A DNA stretch of 64,000 nucleotides from Lewinellaceae bacterium (GTDB taxonomy: Bacteria; Bacteroidota; Bacteroidia; Chitinophagales; Saprospiraceae), in NCBI GenBank assembly GCA_020636075.1, contig JACJYO010000005.1, positions 434,001 through 498,000 of the forward strand, written 5' to 3'. The notes below the pieces were generated by a model. It searched no databases and had not been told where the DNA came from. It was given only the letters and a program-made list of their open reading frames with translations. A program made the translations under genes and the position numbers. Positions 8,193 to 16,241 of the stretch are shown in pieces; the first letter of the stretch is position 1; each line of letters starts with the position of its first letter.

Positions 8193-8900
8193 GTGCAACT
8201 CGATATCCTGTTCGAAGATCCGCATTTCATCGCCATCAACAAACCCCAGGGTATGCTGGTGCACCAGTCGCGCATCAGCGAAGATTCGGTTTTTGTGCTG
8301 CAGACCTTGCGCGACCAGATTGGCGCCCAGGTATTCACCATACACCGGCTTGACCGGGCAACTTCAGGCGTTTTGATTTATGGCAAAAGCAGTGCGGATG
8401 CCGAGTTGCTGGCGGAATATTTTCGGGAAAAAACTATTGAAAAAAAATACCTCGCCATCGTGCGGGGCTGGCCCGACGCATCGGGAACGATCAACTATGC
8501 GGTGCGCGACCAAGACAAACCCAACGCCGAATTTTTACCTGCCAAAACTCATTTCCGATGCCTGGGAAAAAGCGAGGTGCCGCATGCCATTGGCAAAAAA
8601 TATCCGACCGCCCGCTTTGCGCTGGTTGAGGCCGAACCTGAAACCGGACGCCGGCACCAGATCCGCAAACATTTCGCCCATATTTTGCACCCGGTGATTG
8701 GCGACAAGCGGCACGGGGATAACAAACACAACGCGTATTTCTGGAAAACCCTGGAGCTGCCACGCATGTTTTTGCACGCCTGGGCGCTGTCGTTCGAGCA
8801 TCCTGTTTCCGGGGCAATTGTTCGGATTGAAGCCCCGCTCGACGCGCTGTTTCAAAAAACATTGCAAGTCCTGGATTTGGCAAAATTTTCACCAATTTAG
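8193..8900 (+). CDS. truC: tRNA pseudouridine synthase TruC-type (RluA family)
   Basis: The 235-residue protein has the RluA-family catalytic block HRLDRATSGVL, whose Asp attacks the target uridine, and the late family motif TGRRHQIRKHF. The stretch GDKRHGDNKHNAYF is characteristic of TruC, which makes pseudouridine 65 in tRNA-Asp, rather than of the rRNA enzymes RluA/C/D. No S4 domain is present, as expected for TruC. Translation seems to start at GTG 8193, 18 bp after the DUF1761 gene; no better ATG exists in frame. Confidence 0.85.
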   Translation: MQLDILFEDPHFIAINKPQGMLVHQSRISEDSVFVLQTLRDQIGAQVFTIHRLDRATSGVLIYGKSSADAELLAEYFREKTIEKKYLAIVRGWPDASGTINYAVRDQDKPNAEFLPAKTHFRCLGKSEVPHAIGKKYPTARFALVEAEPETGRRHQIRKHFAHILHPVIGDKRHGDNKHNAYFWKTLELPRMFLHAWALSFEHPVSGAIVRIEAPLDALFQKTLQVLDLAKFSPI

Positions 8901-8920
8901 CAGGTCGAAAACACCAAGCC

Positions 8921-9868
8921 ATGCGTCTGTTCCTGCTCCTTTTTTGCCTGCTTTCCTTCTGCCACCTTCCTGCTCAAACGCCGCAGGAAGCCCGGGTGGG
9001 CATCTACCTGATGAACCTGTACGATCTGAACATGGACGAGCATTCGTTCTACGCCGATTTCTACATCTGGTTCAAATGGAAGGGGGAAATTGACCCTACG
9101 GAGATCGAGTTTGTCAACCAGGTGGAAAAATGGAGCCTGACTTCGGCGCCTTCCGGCGATGGCAGCGACAGTTTGTTATCCGACAGCACTAATTACCGGA
9201 TCTTTCGTGTGGAAGGGCGTTTTTTTCACTCGTTCATGCTCAGCCATTTTCCGCTCGATCAACACGATCTGACCATTCAAATTGAAAACCCGGAATACGA
9301 CGCTAACGAACTGGTGTACCTGCCCGATACCGCCGGAGCGGCGATCCGTCACACCTTGCAGCTGGTTGGCTGGGAAATGCAGGGTTCCAGCCTGCAACCG
9401 CTGGAAAACGACTATCGCACCAACTTTGGAAACCCGGATGAAAATGCCTGCATTTACAACCAGTTGGTGTACACCATCCGCCTCGCTCGACCGATCACCT
9501 ATTTTCTGCTGAAAATGATGTTGCCCTTGGCGGTGGTCATGCTCATCAGCATCGGTGCGCTCATTTTGCACCCGGAGTACATCGACATGCGCGCATCGTT
9601 GCCCATTGGTGGCCTGCTCACGGCAGTGTTCCTCCAACAAACGTACAGCGACGCCTTGCCGGATACGGGCTACATGGTGCTGATGGATAAAATTTACCTG
9701 CTGGCGTATGCGCTGATCTCGCTCGTATTGCTGCGGGTGATCCGCAGTGGCAACCGGCTTATGGAGCCGGGCACAGTGCCGGTGGAAAAAATCATCCGGC
9801 GCGACCGGCGGCTGGCGCTTGTTTTCCTTTTGGGCTTTTTCCTGGGCGTTTTGATCCTCTGCCTTTGA
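8921..9868 (+). CDS. Prokaryotic Cys-loop receptor homologue (pentameric ligand-gated ion channel-like)
   Basis: The 315-residue protein begins with a signal peptide (residues 1-19), followed by a beta-rich extracellular domain to about residue 190. FPLDQHDLTI (110-119) corresponds to the conserved Cys-loop-region FPxDxxxLxI motif, without the disulphide, as in bacterial homologues. Four helices follow: M1 192-216 containing the conserved Pro, M2 222-243 (RASLPIGGLLTAVFLQQ), M3 250-275 (LPDTGYMVLMDKIYLLAYAL) and M4 296-315. This is the full pLGIC topology. Ligand and ion selectivity cannot be told. It sits between truC and a LytS/LytTR pair, but has no LytTR-type repeats of its own upstream. 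Confidence 0.8.
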   Translation: MRLFLLLFCLLSFCHLPAQTPQEARVGIYLMNLYDLNMDEHSFYADFYIWFKWKGEIDPTEIEFVNQVEKWSLTSAPSGDGSDSLLSDSTNYRIFRVEGRFFHSFMLSHFPLDQHDLTIQIENPEYDANELVYLPDTAGAAIRHTLQLVGWEMQGSSLQPLENDYRTNFGNPDENACIYNQLVYTIRLARPITYFLLKMMLPLAVVMLISIGALILHPEYIDMRASLPIGGLLTAVFLQQTYSDALPDTGYMVLMDKIYLLAYALISLVLLRVIRSGNRLMEPGTVPVEKIIRRDRRLALVFLLGFFLGVLILCL

Positions 9869-9876
9869 TTTGCTTT

Positions 9877-9941
9877 TTACCGCTGGATTTGGGTTGATTA
9901 CCGCAAATGCTCGTAGCCCGAAGCGGGCTGTAGTACTTTTG
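9877..9941 (+). promoter_or_regulatory. LytTR-type direct repeats plus -7 box (promoter of the kinase gene)
   Basis: TTACCGC occurs at 9877-9883 and again at 9898-9904, a 21-bp period (two helical turns) typical of LytTR binding sites. A TACTTTTG -7 box lies at 9934-9941, 27 bp after the second 9-bp repeat unit. The same repeats at the same spacing recur at 11701-11765. There is no TTG at the -33 position, which would fit an activator-dependent promoter. Confidence 0.65.
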
Positions 9942-9951
9942 CCTGGAGCGG

Positions 9952-11001
9952 GTGACTAAAACCGCTTCCACTAGAATCGTGGCAATACTGACCCGACAAT
10001 CGTTGACTCTGGTGCTTACCTGCATCGCCTTGCTGTCGTTGCCGGTGCTGTTTTCGCCCGATTTGGGCGACCCGGGCCGGATGCTGCACAGCCCGGGTTT
10101 TATCAGTGATTTTATCGGGTATAGCGTTGCGGTGTTGTTCTTTTTCCTGAACTACTACCTGCTGGTGCCCCGGCTTTATTTTCACAAAAAATACACTTGG
10201 TTTTTTCTGGCTGCGCTGGTCGGGTTCATCATGATTGCCGTTTTATCCGATGTACCGCAGTGGTTCAATTGGTATCCTGAGCCACGGCAAGGAGGAGGGC
10301 CGGCGCGGGGGGCGCATACTTTTGGTTTTCACGAACTCCGAAACAGCAGCCTGCGATTTGCCATTGCATTTTTAATTTCCTGGCTGCTCCGCATTGAGGA
10401 CCGCTGGCAGCATACGGTAGCGGAAAAAATGCAGGCGGAGCTCGCTTTTTTGCGCACGCAAATCAATCCGCATTTTCTGTTTAACACGTTGAACAGCATT
10501 TACGCACTCGCCATAGTAAGGTCGGAGCAAACCCCGGAAGCTGTTGCCAAATTGTCGGCGCTGATGCGCTACGTGACCAACGAAGCCAGCCGCGAACTTG
10601 TACCGCTGGAAAAAGAAATCGAGTACATCCGGAATTATATCGACTTGCAAAAAATCCGTTTCGGCGACACCGTGCAACTTGAATTTTCGGTGGAAATAGA
10701 GCCCTCTGGTCACCATATTGCCCCGCTGATTTTGATTCCGTTTATTGAAAATGCCTTCAAACATGGCGTCAACCCGGAGGAGCATTCGAAGATTGCCATT
10801 GCGATTCAAATGGTGGAAAACCACCTGAAGCTCGAGGTCTTCAACAAAAAAGTGCAGCATCGGACGGATGAAGATTCCCAATCGGGCCTGGGCATCGAAA
10901 ATACGCGGAGCCGACTTGGGTTGATGTACCCCGACCGGTACGAGCTGGATATTGGCGACCGTCCGGAATCGTTTTCTGTTTCGTTAACTTTGGATCTGTG
11001 A
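9952..11001 (+). CDS. LytS/YpdA-type sensor histidine kinase
   Basis: The 349-residue protein has four N-terminal transmembrane helices, then the His_kinase (PF06580-type) block FLRTQINPHFLFNTLNSIYA with the phospho-accepting His, and a short HATPase domain with FIENAFKHG. It autophosphorylates and passes phosphate to the next-door LytTR regulator, whose ATG overlaps its stop codon. The start is GTG at 9952, only 10 bp past the -7 box, so the transcript may be almost leaderless; no ATG precedes the first helix. The stimulus is unknown. The promoter repeats suggest autoregulation. Confidence 0.9.
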   Translation: MTKTASTRIVAILTRQSLTLVLTCIALLSLPVLFSPDLGDPGRMLHSPGFISDFIGYSVAVLFFFLNYYLLVPRLYFHKKYTWFFLAALVGFIMIAVLSDVPQWFNWYPEPRQGGGPARGAHTFGFHELRNSSLRFAIAFLISWLLRIEDRWQHTVAEKMQAELAFLRTQINPHFLFNTLNSIYALAIVRSEQTPEAVAKLSALMRYVTNEASRELVPLEKEIEYIRNYIDLQKIRFGDTVQLEFSVEIEPSGHHIAPLILIPFIENAFKHGVNPEEHSKIAIAIQMVENHLKLEVFNKKVQHRTDEDSQSGLGIENTRSRLGLMYPDRYELDIGDRPESFSVSLTLDL

Positions 11002-11696
11002 TGTTGAAAGCTATCGCTCTGGACGATGAGCCGCCTGCCCTGTCGGTACTCGAAAACTTTTGTGCCCGAACGGATTTTGTCCGGCTGGAAAAAACATTTA
11101 CGCGCCCCAAGGAGGCCCTGTTGTATCTGCGCAAATCTCCGGTAGACTTGTTGTTTCTCGACATTCAAATGCCCTCCATTTCGGGGATTAATTTTTACAA
11201 ATCCATCGATCAAAAAACGGGAGTCATTTTCACCACAGCGTACAGCGAATACGCGGTGGAGGGATTTAACCTGGATGCAACGGACTATCTGCTCAAGCCA
11301 TTCACCTTCGAGCGTTTTTTACAGGCGATAAACAAAGCGCGGGCACGATTGGAGCAGTTTGGTACGCCGGAGCCAAGCAGCCCGGTATTTTTATTTGTGC
11401 GGTCAAACTACAGCCTGGTTAAAATTCCTATCGAAGAAATTTTAATTATCGAAAGTCAGGACGATTACCTGAAAATTCACCTGCCCGGGGCCGAGCCGGT
11501 AGTGACCCGGATGACCATGAAAACGGTGTTGAAAAAATTGCCTCCGGAAAAGTTTATGCGGGTACACCGCTCCTTTATCGTGGCGATGGAGCATGTTGAA
11601 CAATTGCGTAACCGGGTTATTCTGATCGCCGGAACGATGATTCCTGTGAGCCCGAATTATTACGAACGTTTCATGCTCCAATTCCGCCAGCGCTGA
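11001..11696 (+). CDS. LytTR-family response regulator
   Basis: The 231-residue regulator has an N-terminal receiver domain with the acidic pair in ALDDEPPAL, the phospho-acceptor Asp in LLFLDIQMP and the conserved Lys in LLKPFTFERF, followed by a C-terminal LytTR DNA-binding domain (IESQDDYLKIHLPG to FMRVHRSFIVAMEHV). LytTR proteins bind pairs of 9-bp direct repeats about 21 bp apart, and two such pairs exist in this window (9877 and 11701). The ATG overlaps the kinase stop codon as TGATG, so translation is coupled. The likely targets are its own operon and the dioxygenase gene downstream. Confidence 0.92.
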   Translation: MLKAIALDDEPPALSVLENFCARTDFVRLEKTFTRPKEALLYLRKSPVDLLFLDIQMPSISGINFYKSIDQKTGVIFTTAYSEYAVEGFNLDATDYLLKPFTFERFLQAINKARARLEQFGTPEPSSPVFLFVRSNYSLVKIPIEEILIIESQDDYLKIHLPGAEPVVTRMTMKTVLKKLPPEKFMRVHRSFIVAMEHVEQLRNRVILIAGTMIPVSPNYYERFMLQFRQR

Positions 11697-11700
11697 TTGA

Positions 11701-11765
11701 TTACCGCAGGATCGGGCTCGTTTACCGCAGTTTTTTGCTAAACCTTTCTTGCCCCGGCACTTTTG
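11701..11765 (+). promoter_or_regulatory. LytTR-type direct repeats and promoter of the dioxygenase gene
   Basis: TTACCGCAG occurs at 11701-11709 and 11722-11730, again exactly 21 bp apart. Counting 27 bp beyond the second unit reaches CACTTTTG (11758-11765), one mismatch from TANNTTTG. This is the same geometry as upstream of the kinase gene. A TTG at 11735-11737 lies 20 bp before the -7 box. Confidence 0.65.
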
Positions 11766-11799
11766 TGTGGAAACTATTTTTTGTCAAAAACAGATAATC

Positions 11800-12819
11800 A
11801 TGAAACGCAATGAGTTTTTGAAAGGCCTGGGCCTTGTAGGCGCCGGTACACTGATCGCCAATCCGGTAGTCAAAACAGCCAACGCATCAAATAAAAAAAC
11901 GCTGGCGCCGTCGGACACCTGTGTGCTGATCCCGACCGAAACAGCAGGACCTTTTCCATTGGATCTAACCGAAAACCCCACGTTTTTCCGTCAGGATGTC
12001 CGCGAGAACAAAACCGGTGTGCAACTAAACCTGAAATTGCGCATAATTGGCTCCACCAACTGCCTGCCGATGCAAAACGCCCGGGTCAACATCTGGCACT
12101 GCGACAAAGACGGGCTATACTCTGGCTATAGCCAACAAAACAACCAGGGTCAGGCGGGACTTACGTACCTGCGGGGTTATCAAATGACCGATGTGAACGG
12201 AGAAGTAGAGTTTGTGACCATTTTCCCGGGGTGGTACACCGGCCGTATTTGTCACATCCACTTTCAGGTGTACATCAGCTCAATGTACCAGGCTATTTCG
12301 CAGCTGACCTTTCCGATTTCGGAGAAAAACGCGATTTACGCTGCCAATTCCGGTTTGTACACCAAGGGCGCCGATCCCTTGAATTTCAATCAGGACAATA
12401 TTTTTTCTGACGGCTACACCTACCAGGTAGCCACGATTACACCAAACGCCACTACTGGTGGCTACGATAGTTTTCTGGAAGTAACGGTGCAGGGAAGCGG
12501 CACTTCGGGTTATGCAATTGTAGAACCTGAAACAGGCGGGCAGTTCAAACTGGGCCAAAATTTTCCCAATCCCTTTGATGGCGTTACGACAATCCCGTTC
12601 AATCTGACGAATCGTTCGGAGGTGGAAATTTCCTTGTTCGACCTCGCCGGACGGAATGTGGCTACCCTCAAGCAGGGCGATTTGCTGGCAGGTGATCAGA
12701 CGGCGCTGGTAGACCTGAAAGCCCTTGGCCTGGCTACGCAAAATTATATTTATCAAATTCAGGTGATCAACGAAAACGGCACCTTCCGGCAGTGTAAAAT
12801 GATGTCGGCTGTTCGTTAA
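11800..12819 (+). CDS. Secreted intradiol ring-cleavage dioxygenase-like protein with T9SS sorting domain
   Basis: The 339-residue protein starts MKRNEFLKGLGLVGAG, an export signal, then a protocatechuate/catechol dioxygenase-like beta domain. The non-haem Fe(III) ligands seem to be present: Tyr107 (DGLYSGY), Tyr146 (GWYTGR), His152 and His154 (CHIHFQ). The last 80 residues (LGQNFPNPFDGVTTIPF onward, ending QCKMMSAVR) form a type A T9SS C-terminal sorting domain. The enzyme is therefore probably exported by the type IX system and kept at or released from the surface, acting on an aromatic diol. The natural substrate is unknown. The promoter carries LytTR-type repeats. Confidence 0.85.
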   Translation: MKRNEFLKGLGLVGAGTLIANPVVKTANASNKKTLAPSDTCVLIPTETAGPFPLDLTENPTFFRQDVRENKTGVQLNLKLRIIGSTNCLPMQNARVNIWHCDKDGLYSGYSQQNNQGQAGLTYLRGYQMTDVNGEVEFVTIFPGWYTGRICHIHFQVYISSMYQAISQLTFPISEKNAIYAANSGLYTKGADPLNFNQDNIFSDGYTYQVATITPNATTGGYDSFLEVTVQGSGTSGYAIVEPETGGQFKLGQNFPNPFDGVTTIPFNLTNRSEVEISLFDLAGRNVATLKQGDLLAGDQTALVDLKALGLATQNYIYQIQVINENGTFRQCKMMSAVR

Positions 12820-12912
12820 AAACTTCGGTTCAGTACACGCTTCATAATCGAATTCATCACGTAAAGTCGGGCGCTCAGCAATTGGTTCAAGGCAATGTCA
12901 TCCCGGATGATT

Positions 12913-12942
12913 GCCGGTTTGCAGAGACGGCCCGGCTTTTTT
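12913..12942 (+). terminator. Intrinsic terminator after the dioxygenase gene
   Basis: GCCGG (12913-12917) pairs with CCGGC (12932-12936) and is followed directly by six T residues. It lies about 95 bp beyond the dioxygenase stop codon. Confidence 0.55.
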
Positions 12943-12999
12943 GTTTAGGGCTAGAACAAACTGAAATTGCAATTAGTGGTAGTTCGCTTTTAACATTTA

Positions 13000-13030
13000 T
13001 TGTTTTAAAAAAATGATTTCGGTAAATTTG
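13000..13030 (+). promoter_or_regulatory. TTG-N20-TAAATTTG promoter upstream of the GxxExxY gene
   Basis: TTG at 13000-13002 and TAAATTTG at 13023-13030 match the two-part Bacteroidota consensus at a 20-bp spacing. Transcription from here would run through the left palindrome into the GxxExxY gene. Confidence 0.6.
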
Positions 13031-13043
13031 CAGTTTTCAGCGT

Positions 13044-13096
13044 CTTAGCGCCTTAGTGGTTTCATTTTTTACCGCGAAGACGCAAAGGCGCTAAGG
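13044..13096. repeat. Left palindrome of the GxxExxY unit
   Basis: CTTAGCGCCTTAG (13044-13056) is inversely repeated as CAAAGGCGCTAAG near 13083-13095, with an ACCGCGAAGACGC core beside it. The same family forms the right-hand palindrome at 13515-13567. No transposase accompanies it. Confidence 0.8.
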
Positions 13097-13125
13097 TTTG
13101 CGTATTAAGTTCAACTCTAAATCTT

Positions 13126-13512
13126 ATGGAGCGGGAAGCATTGAACCTACTGGCTTCTGAAGTCGTTGATGCTGCATTTGTTGTACATAAACACATGGGA
13201 CCTGGATTGTTGGAAAGTATTTATGAGCACTGTTTGATGAAGGAGTTTGAAATTCGCCGTGTTCCGGCAATGCGCCAAGTGCCGATTCCACTAATCTACC
13301 GTGGAATAGAATTATCGAAGAATTACGTGGTTGATATTTTAGTTGCCGAGGAAATAATTCTTGAGCTAAAGGCTGTTGAAGCTATTTTGCCAGTGCACGA
13401 AGCCCAAATTATTAGCCATCTTAAATTGGCCAACAAACGACTTGGTTTTTTGCTCAACTTTAATGTGCCTGTTATGAAGGTCGGGATCAAACGCTTTGTC
13501 AATAATTTTTAA
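13126..13512 (+). CDS. GxxExxY protein (PD-(D/E)XK-like fold)
   Basis: The 128-residue protein contains GPGLLESIYEHCL, the GxxExxY signature, then a VDILVAEEIILELKAV stretch resembling the D-(E)xK core of PD-(D/E)XK nucleases, and ends with LGFLLNFNVPVMKVGIKRFV. The family is widespread and of unproven function; a nuclease role is inferred from the fold. The gene is exactly bracketed by palindromic repeats of one family, with the right one beginning two bases after the stop. Such packaging suggests that gene and palindromes move together. It separates the dioxygenase gene from uvrB. Confidence 0.9.
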   Translation: MEREALNLLASEVVDAAFVVHKHMGPGLLESIYEHCLMKEFEIRRVPAMRQVPIPLIYRGIELSKNYVVDILVAEEIILELKAVEAILPVHEAQIISHLKLANKRLGFLLNFNVPVMKVGIKRFVNNF

Positions 13513-13514
13513 TT

Positions 13515-13567
13515 CTTAGCGCCTTAGCGTCTTCGCGGTAAAAAAATTGAACCGCGAAGACGCTAAG
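13515..13567. repeat. Right palindrome of the GxxExxY unit
   Basis: CTTAGCGCCTTAGCGTCTTC starts at 13515 and runs into GCGGT, and ACCGCGAAGACGCTAAG (13551-13567) is its inverted partner, with an A/T-rich centre. The element ends 12 bp before the uvrB ATG, so it forms part of the uvrB leader. Confidence 0.85.
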
Positions 13568-13579
13568 CACTCGCAACTT

Positions 13580-15610
13580 ATGGAATTCAAACTTCAATCC
13601 CCCTACAAACCTACGGGCGACCAGCCTCAGGCCATCCAACAACTCGCCGAAGGTATCCGAAATGGTGATCGCGCACAGGTGTTGCTCGGTGTGACCGGTT
13701 CGGGTAAAACGTTCACGGTGGCCAACGTTATCGCCGAAGTGAACAAGCCGACACTCGTACTTACGCACAACAAAACCCTGACGGCCCAGCTGTATGGCGA
13801 ACTCCAGTCGTTTTTCCCTGACAATGCAGTGGAGTATTTCGTGTCATACTACGACTACTACCAACCGGAGGCCTACATCGCCGTGACGGATACGTACATC
13901 GAAAAGGATCTGCAGATCAATGAGCTGGTAGACAAACTGCGCCTGAAAGCTACGAGCACGCTGCTTTCCGGCCGGCGGGATATCATCATTGTGGCTTCCG
14001 TTTCCTGCATTTACGGTATGGGAAATCCCGAGGATTACAAGACCGGGATCATCCGGATTCACCCGGGTATGAAATTGTCGAAAACCAATTTCCTGTACGC
14101 CCTGACCGACAGCCTGTACTCGCGTACGGAAACCGATTTTGGCCGCGCTACCTTCCGCGTGCGTGGCGACACGGTGGACATCAACCTGCCCTATGCCGAC
14201 TGGGGCTATCGGGTTATTTTCTGGGGAGATGAAGTTGAAAGCATTGAAAGCATTGAAATCGAAAGCGGCAAGCGCATCCAAACGATGGACAATGCCGCGA
14301 TTTTTCCAGCCAACCTGTACATCGCACCCAAAGACCGGTTGAACGAAATACTGAACGCGATCCAGGACGAGATGACCGCTCAGGAGAAATATTTCATCAA
14401 AGAAGGACGGCTTTTGGAAGCCCGGCGAATCAAGGAGCGCACCACGTTTGACATTGAAATGATCCGTGAGTTGGGCTACTGCAGCGGCATCGAAAACTAC
14501 TCGCGCTTCTTCGACCGGCGCGAACCCGGCGCCCGCCCGTTTTGCCTGCTCGATTACTTTCCGGATGATTATCTGATGATCGTTGATGAGAGCCACGTGA
14601 CTATACCGCAGGTGCGGGGTATGTGGGGAGGCGACCGCGCCCGCAAGCAAATGCTGGTCAACTTTGGCTTTCGTTTGCCTTCGGCAATTGATAACCGCCC
14701 GCAGAGTTTTGCCGAATTTGAAAGCCTGATCAACCAGGTTGTTTTTGTGAGCGCAACCCCGGCCGATTATGAGCTGGAACAAACCGAAGGTCTCGTGGTG
14801 GAACAACTCGTACGCCCCACCGGTCTGCTCGATCCGCCCATTGATGTGCGCCCCTCGCTGAACCAGATCGACGATTTAATGGAGGAAATACAACGCCGCG
14901 TGGCGCTCAACGAGCGCACCCTGGTGACCACGCTCACCAAGCGTATGGCCGAGGAACTTACCGCCTACCTGCTCCGCCTCGACATCCGGACCCGTTATAT
15001 CCACTCTGAAGTAGAAACCCTGGAACGCGTGGAGATCATTCGCGATTTGCGCCTGGGTGAGTACGACGTGTTGGTGGGCGTCAACCTCCTTCGGGAGGGC
15101 CTCGATATGCCCGAGGTGTCGCTGGTGGCCATTCTCGATGCGGATAAGGAGGGTTTTTTGCGCAACATGCGCTCGCTAACGCAAACAGCCGGTCGTGCTG
15201 CCCGAAACGCCAATGGTCTGGTCATTTTTTATGCCGACAAAATCACCGATTCCATGCGCAACACCATCGACGAAACCAACCGCCGCCGGATGGTGCAAAT
15301 GGCTTACAACGAGGAGCACGGCATCACGCCAACCACGGTGACCCGTACCCGCGAGGAAATCCTGGCGCAGCGCAGCATCCTCGACATTCGCGGTGTGGAA
15401 CAAACCCAGTATTACGTGGAATCCGAGGAGAAAAATCTGGCTGCCGAGCCTATCGTGGCCTATGCCAATCGCAGCCAGTTGGAAAAAATGGTGCTCGAAA
15501 CTGAAGCACGCATGAAAAAGGCTGCCAAGGATCTGGACTTTATCACTGCTGCGCAACTGCGGGATGAGATGCTGGCGTTGAAAAAGCAGCTGAAGGAGCG
15601 GTTTGAGTGA
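13580..15610 (+). CDS. uvrB: Excinuclease ABC subunit UvrB
   Basis: The 676-residue protein starts MEFKLQSPYKPTGDQPQAI and shows the UvrB order: Walker A GVTGSGKTFTVANV, the beta-hairpin region YYDYYQPEAYI, DESHVTIPQVRGM, helicase motifs through QTAGRAARN, and a C-terminal UVR motif (KDLDFITAAQLRDEM) that contacts UvrC. UvrB verifies DNA damage delivered by UvrA and loads UvrC in nucleotide excision repair. I chose the ATG at 13580 over an in-frame TTG at 13547, because the extra codons fall inside the palindrome. Its last 64 bp recur as a decayed copy at 16242-16305, beyond a toxin-antitoxin pair. Confidence 0.97.
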   Translation: MEFKLQSPYKPTGDQPQAIQQLAEGIRNGDRAQVLLGVTGSGKTFTVANVIAEVNKPTLVLTHNKTLTAQLYGELQSFFPDNAVEYFVSYYDYYQPEAYIAVTDTYIEKDLQINELVDKLRLKATSTLLSGRRDIIIVASVSCIYGMGNPEDYKTGIIRIHPGMKLSKTNFLYALTDSLYSRTETDFGRATFRVRGDTVDINLPYADWGYRVIFWGDEVESIESIEIESGKRIQTMDNAAIFPANLYIAPKDRLNEILNAIQDEMTAQEKYFIKEGRLLEARRIKERTTFDIEMIRELGYCSGIENYSRFFDRREPGARPFCLLDYFPDDYLMIVDESHVTIPQVRGMWGGDRARKQMLVNFGFRLPSAIDNRPQSFAEFESLINQVVFVSATPADYELEQTEGLVVEQLVRPTGLLDPPIDVRPSLNQIDDLMEEIQRRVALNERTLVTTLTKRMAEELTAYLLRLDIRTRYIHSEVETLERVEIIRDLRLGEYDVLVGVNLLREGLDMPEVSLVAILDADKEGFLRNMRSLTQTAGRAARNANGLVIFYADKITDSMRNTIDETNRRRMVQMAYNEEHGITPTTVTRTREEILAQRSILDIRGVEQTQYYVESEEKNLAAEPIVAYANRSQLEKMVLETEARMKKAAKDLDFITAAQLRDEMLALKKQLKERFE

Positions 15611-15611
15611 G
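15548..15611 (+). repeat. uvrB 3'-end direct repeat, copy 1
   Basis: These 64 bp, the last codons and stop of uvrB, recur at 16242-16305 in the same orientation with roughly nine mismatches by eye. The two copies bracket the toxin-antitoxin pair. Confidence 0.85.
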
Positions 15612-15673
15612 GGGGGCAGAATGAATTGGAATACTTCCGTATGCACAATATATTTGTTGAAAAATAAACCATT

Positions 15674-15916
15674 ATGCCAGCTTCAATAGCCGATCTAAAA
15701 AATGACCTGCATCGGATGGTCGTTGATACAGATGATCCGGAAATTCTGGAACAAATAGCTTTTCTGTTTGCTGCCATGCGAGGAGATAAAAGTTTGTGGG
15801 ATACACTTTCTGAAGCAGAACAACAAGAAATCCAAAAAGGGTTGGATGATTTGCGCGCTGGACGCACCAAATCCAATGAAGAAGTGCGCGCCAAAGTCCG
15901 TGCTCTATTGCACTAA
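15674..15916 (+). CDS. Probable antitoxin of a ParE/RelE-type module
   Basis: This 80-residue, largely helical acidic protein (MPASIADLKNDLHRMV) ends in a segment of the form LSEAEQQEIQKGLDDLRAGR, common among Bacteroidota antitoxins that precede ParE/RelE toxins. It presumably binds and neutralises the toxin encoded 17 bp downstream and may repress the operon. No clear DNA-binding motif is visible. The pair lies between uvrB and a duplicate of the uvrB 3' end, which suggests it was acquired as a unit. Confidence 0.75.
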   Translation: MPASIADLKNDLHRMVVDTDDPEILEQIAFLFAAMRGDKSLWDTLSEAEQQEIQKGLDDLRAGRTKSNEEVRAKVRALLH

Positions 15917-15933
15917 CCCGTCAACCCTTCCCA

Positions 15934-16218
15934 ATGACAACTATTCGTTGGACCGAAACCGCGGACATTGCTTACATTACCTTACTTCGTAAAGTTTATG
16001 ACCGGTCAACTGAAGCAGCCCTTGCGTTGGATTTACAATTGGAAAAATTACTAGAGCGCTTGCGACAGTTCCGCTACCATTGCCCTCCATTGGAAAACAT
16101 ACCAGGTTTACGCCGTTGTTTAATTACCCAAAACTTGGGTTTGGTGTATGATGTATCGGGCGATGAAATCACTATTATTTCGGTGTATGACACGCGAGCA
16201 GATAACCCCTTTCAATAA
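15934..16218 (+). CDS. ParE/RelE-family toxin
   Basis: The 94-residue protein (MTTIRWTETADIAYITLL) has the ParE/RelE-type layout: an N-terminal helical hairpin followed by a beta-sheet ending YDVSGDEITIISVYDTRADN. The motif IPGLRRCLITQNLGLVYDV matches the central strand region of the family. ParE-type members poison gyrase and RelE-type members cleave mRNA on the ribosome; the sequence does not decide which. It follows its antitoxin by 17 bp. Confidence 0.82.
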   Translation: MTTIRWTETADIAYITLLRKVYDRSTEAALALDLQLEKLLERLRQFRYHCPPLENIPGLRRCLITQNLGLVYDVSGDEITIISVYDTRADNPFQ

Positions 16219-16241
16219 AATTGGATTTGAGCGTGAAGTTG

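Larger units (their letters stand above)
12820..13125. other. Intergenic region between the dioxygenase and GxxExxY genes
   Basis: The 306-bp gap holds a terminator (12913-12942), a TTG-N20-TAAATTTG promoter (13000-13030) and the left palindrome of the GxxExxY unit (13044-13096). No coding sequence was seen. Confidence 0.7.
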
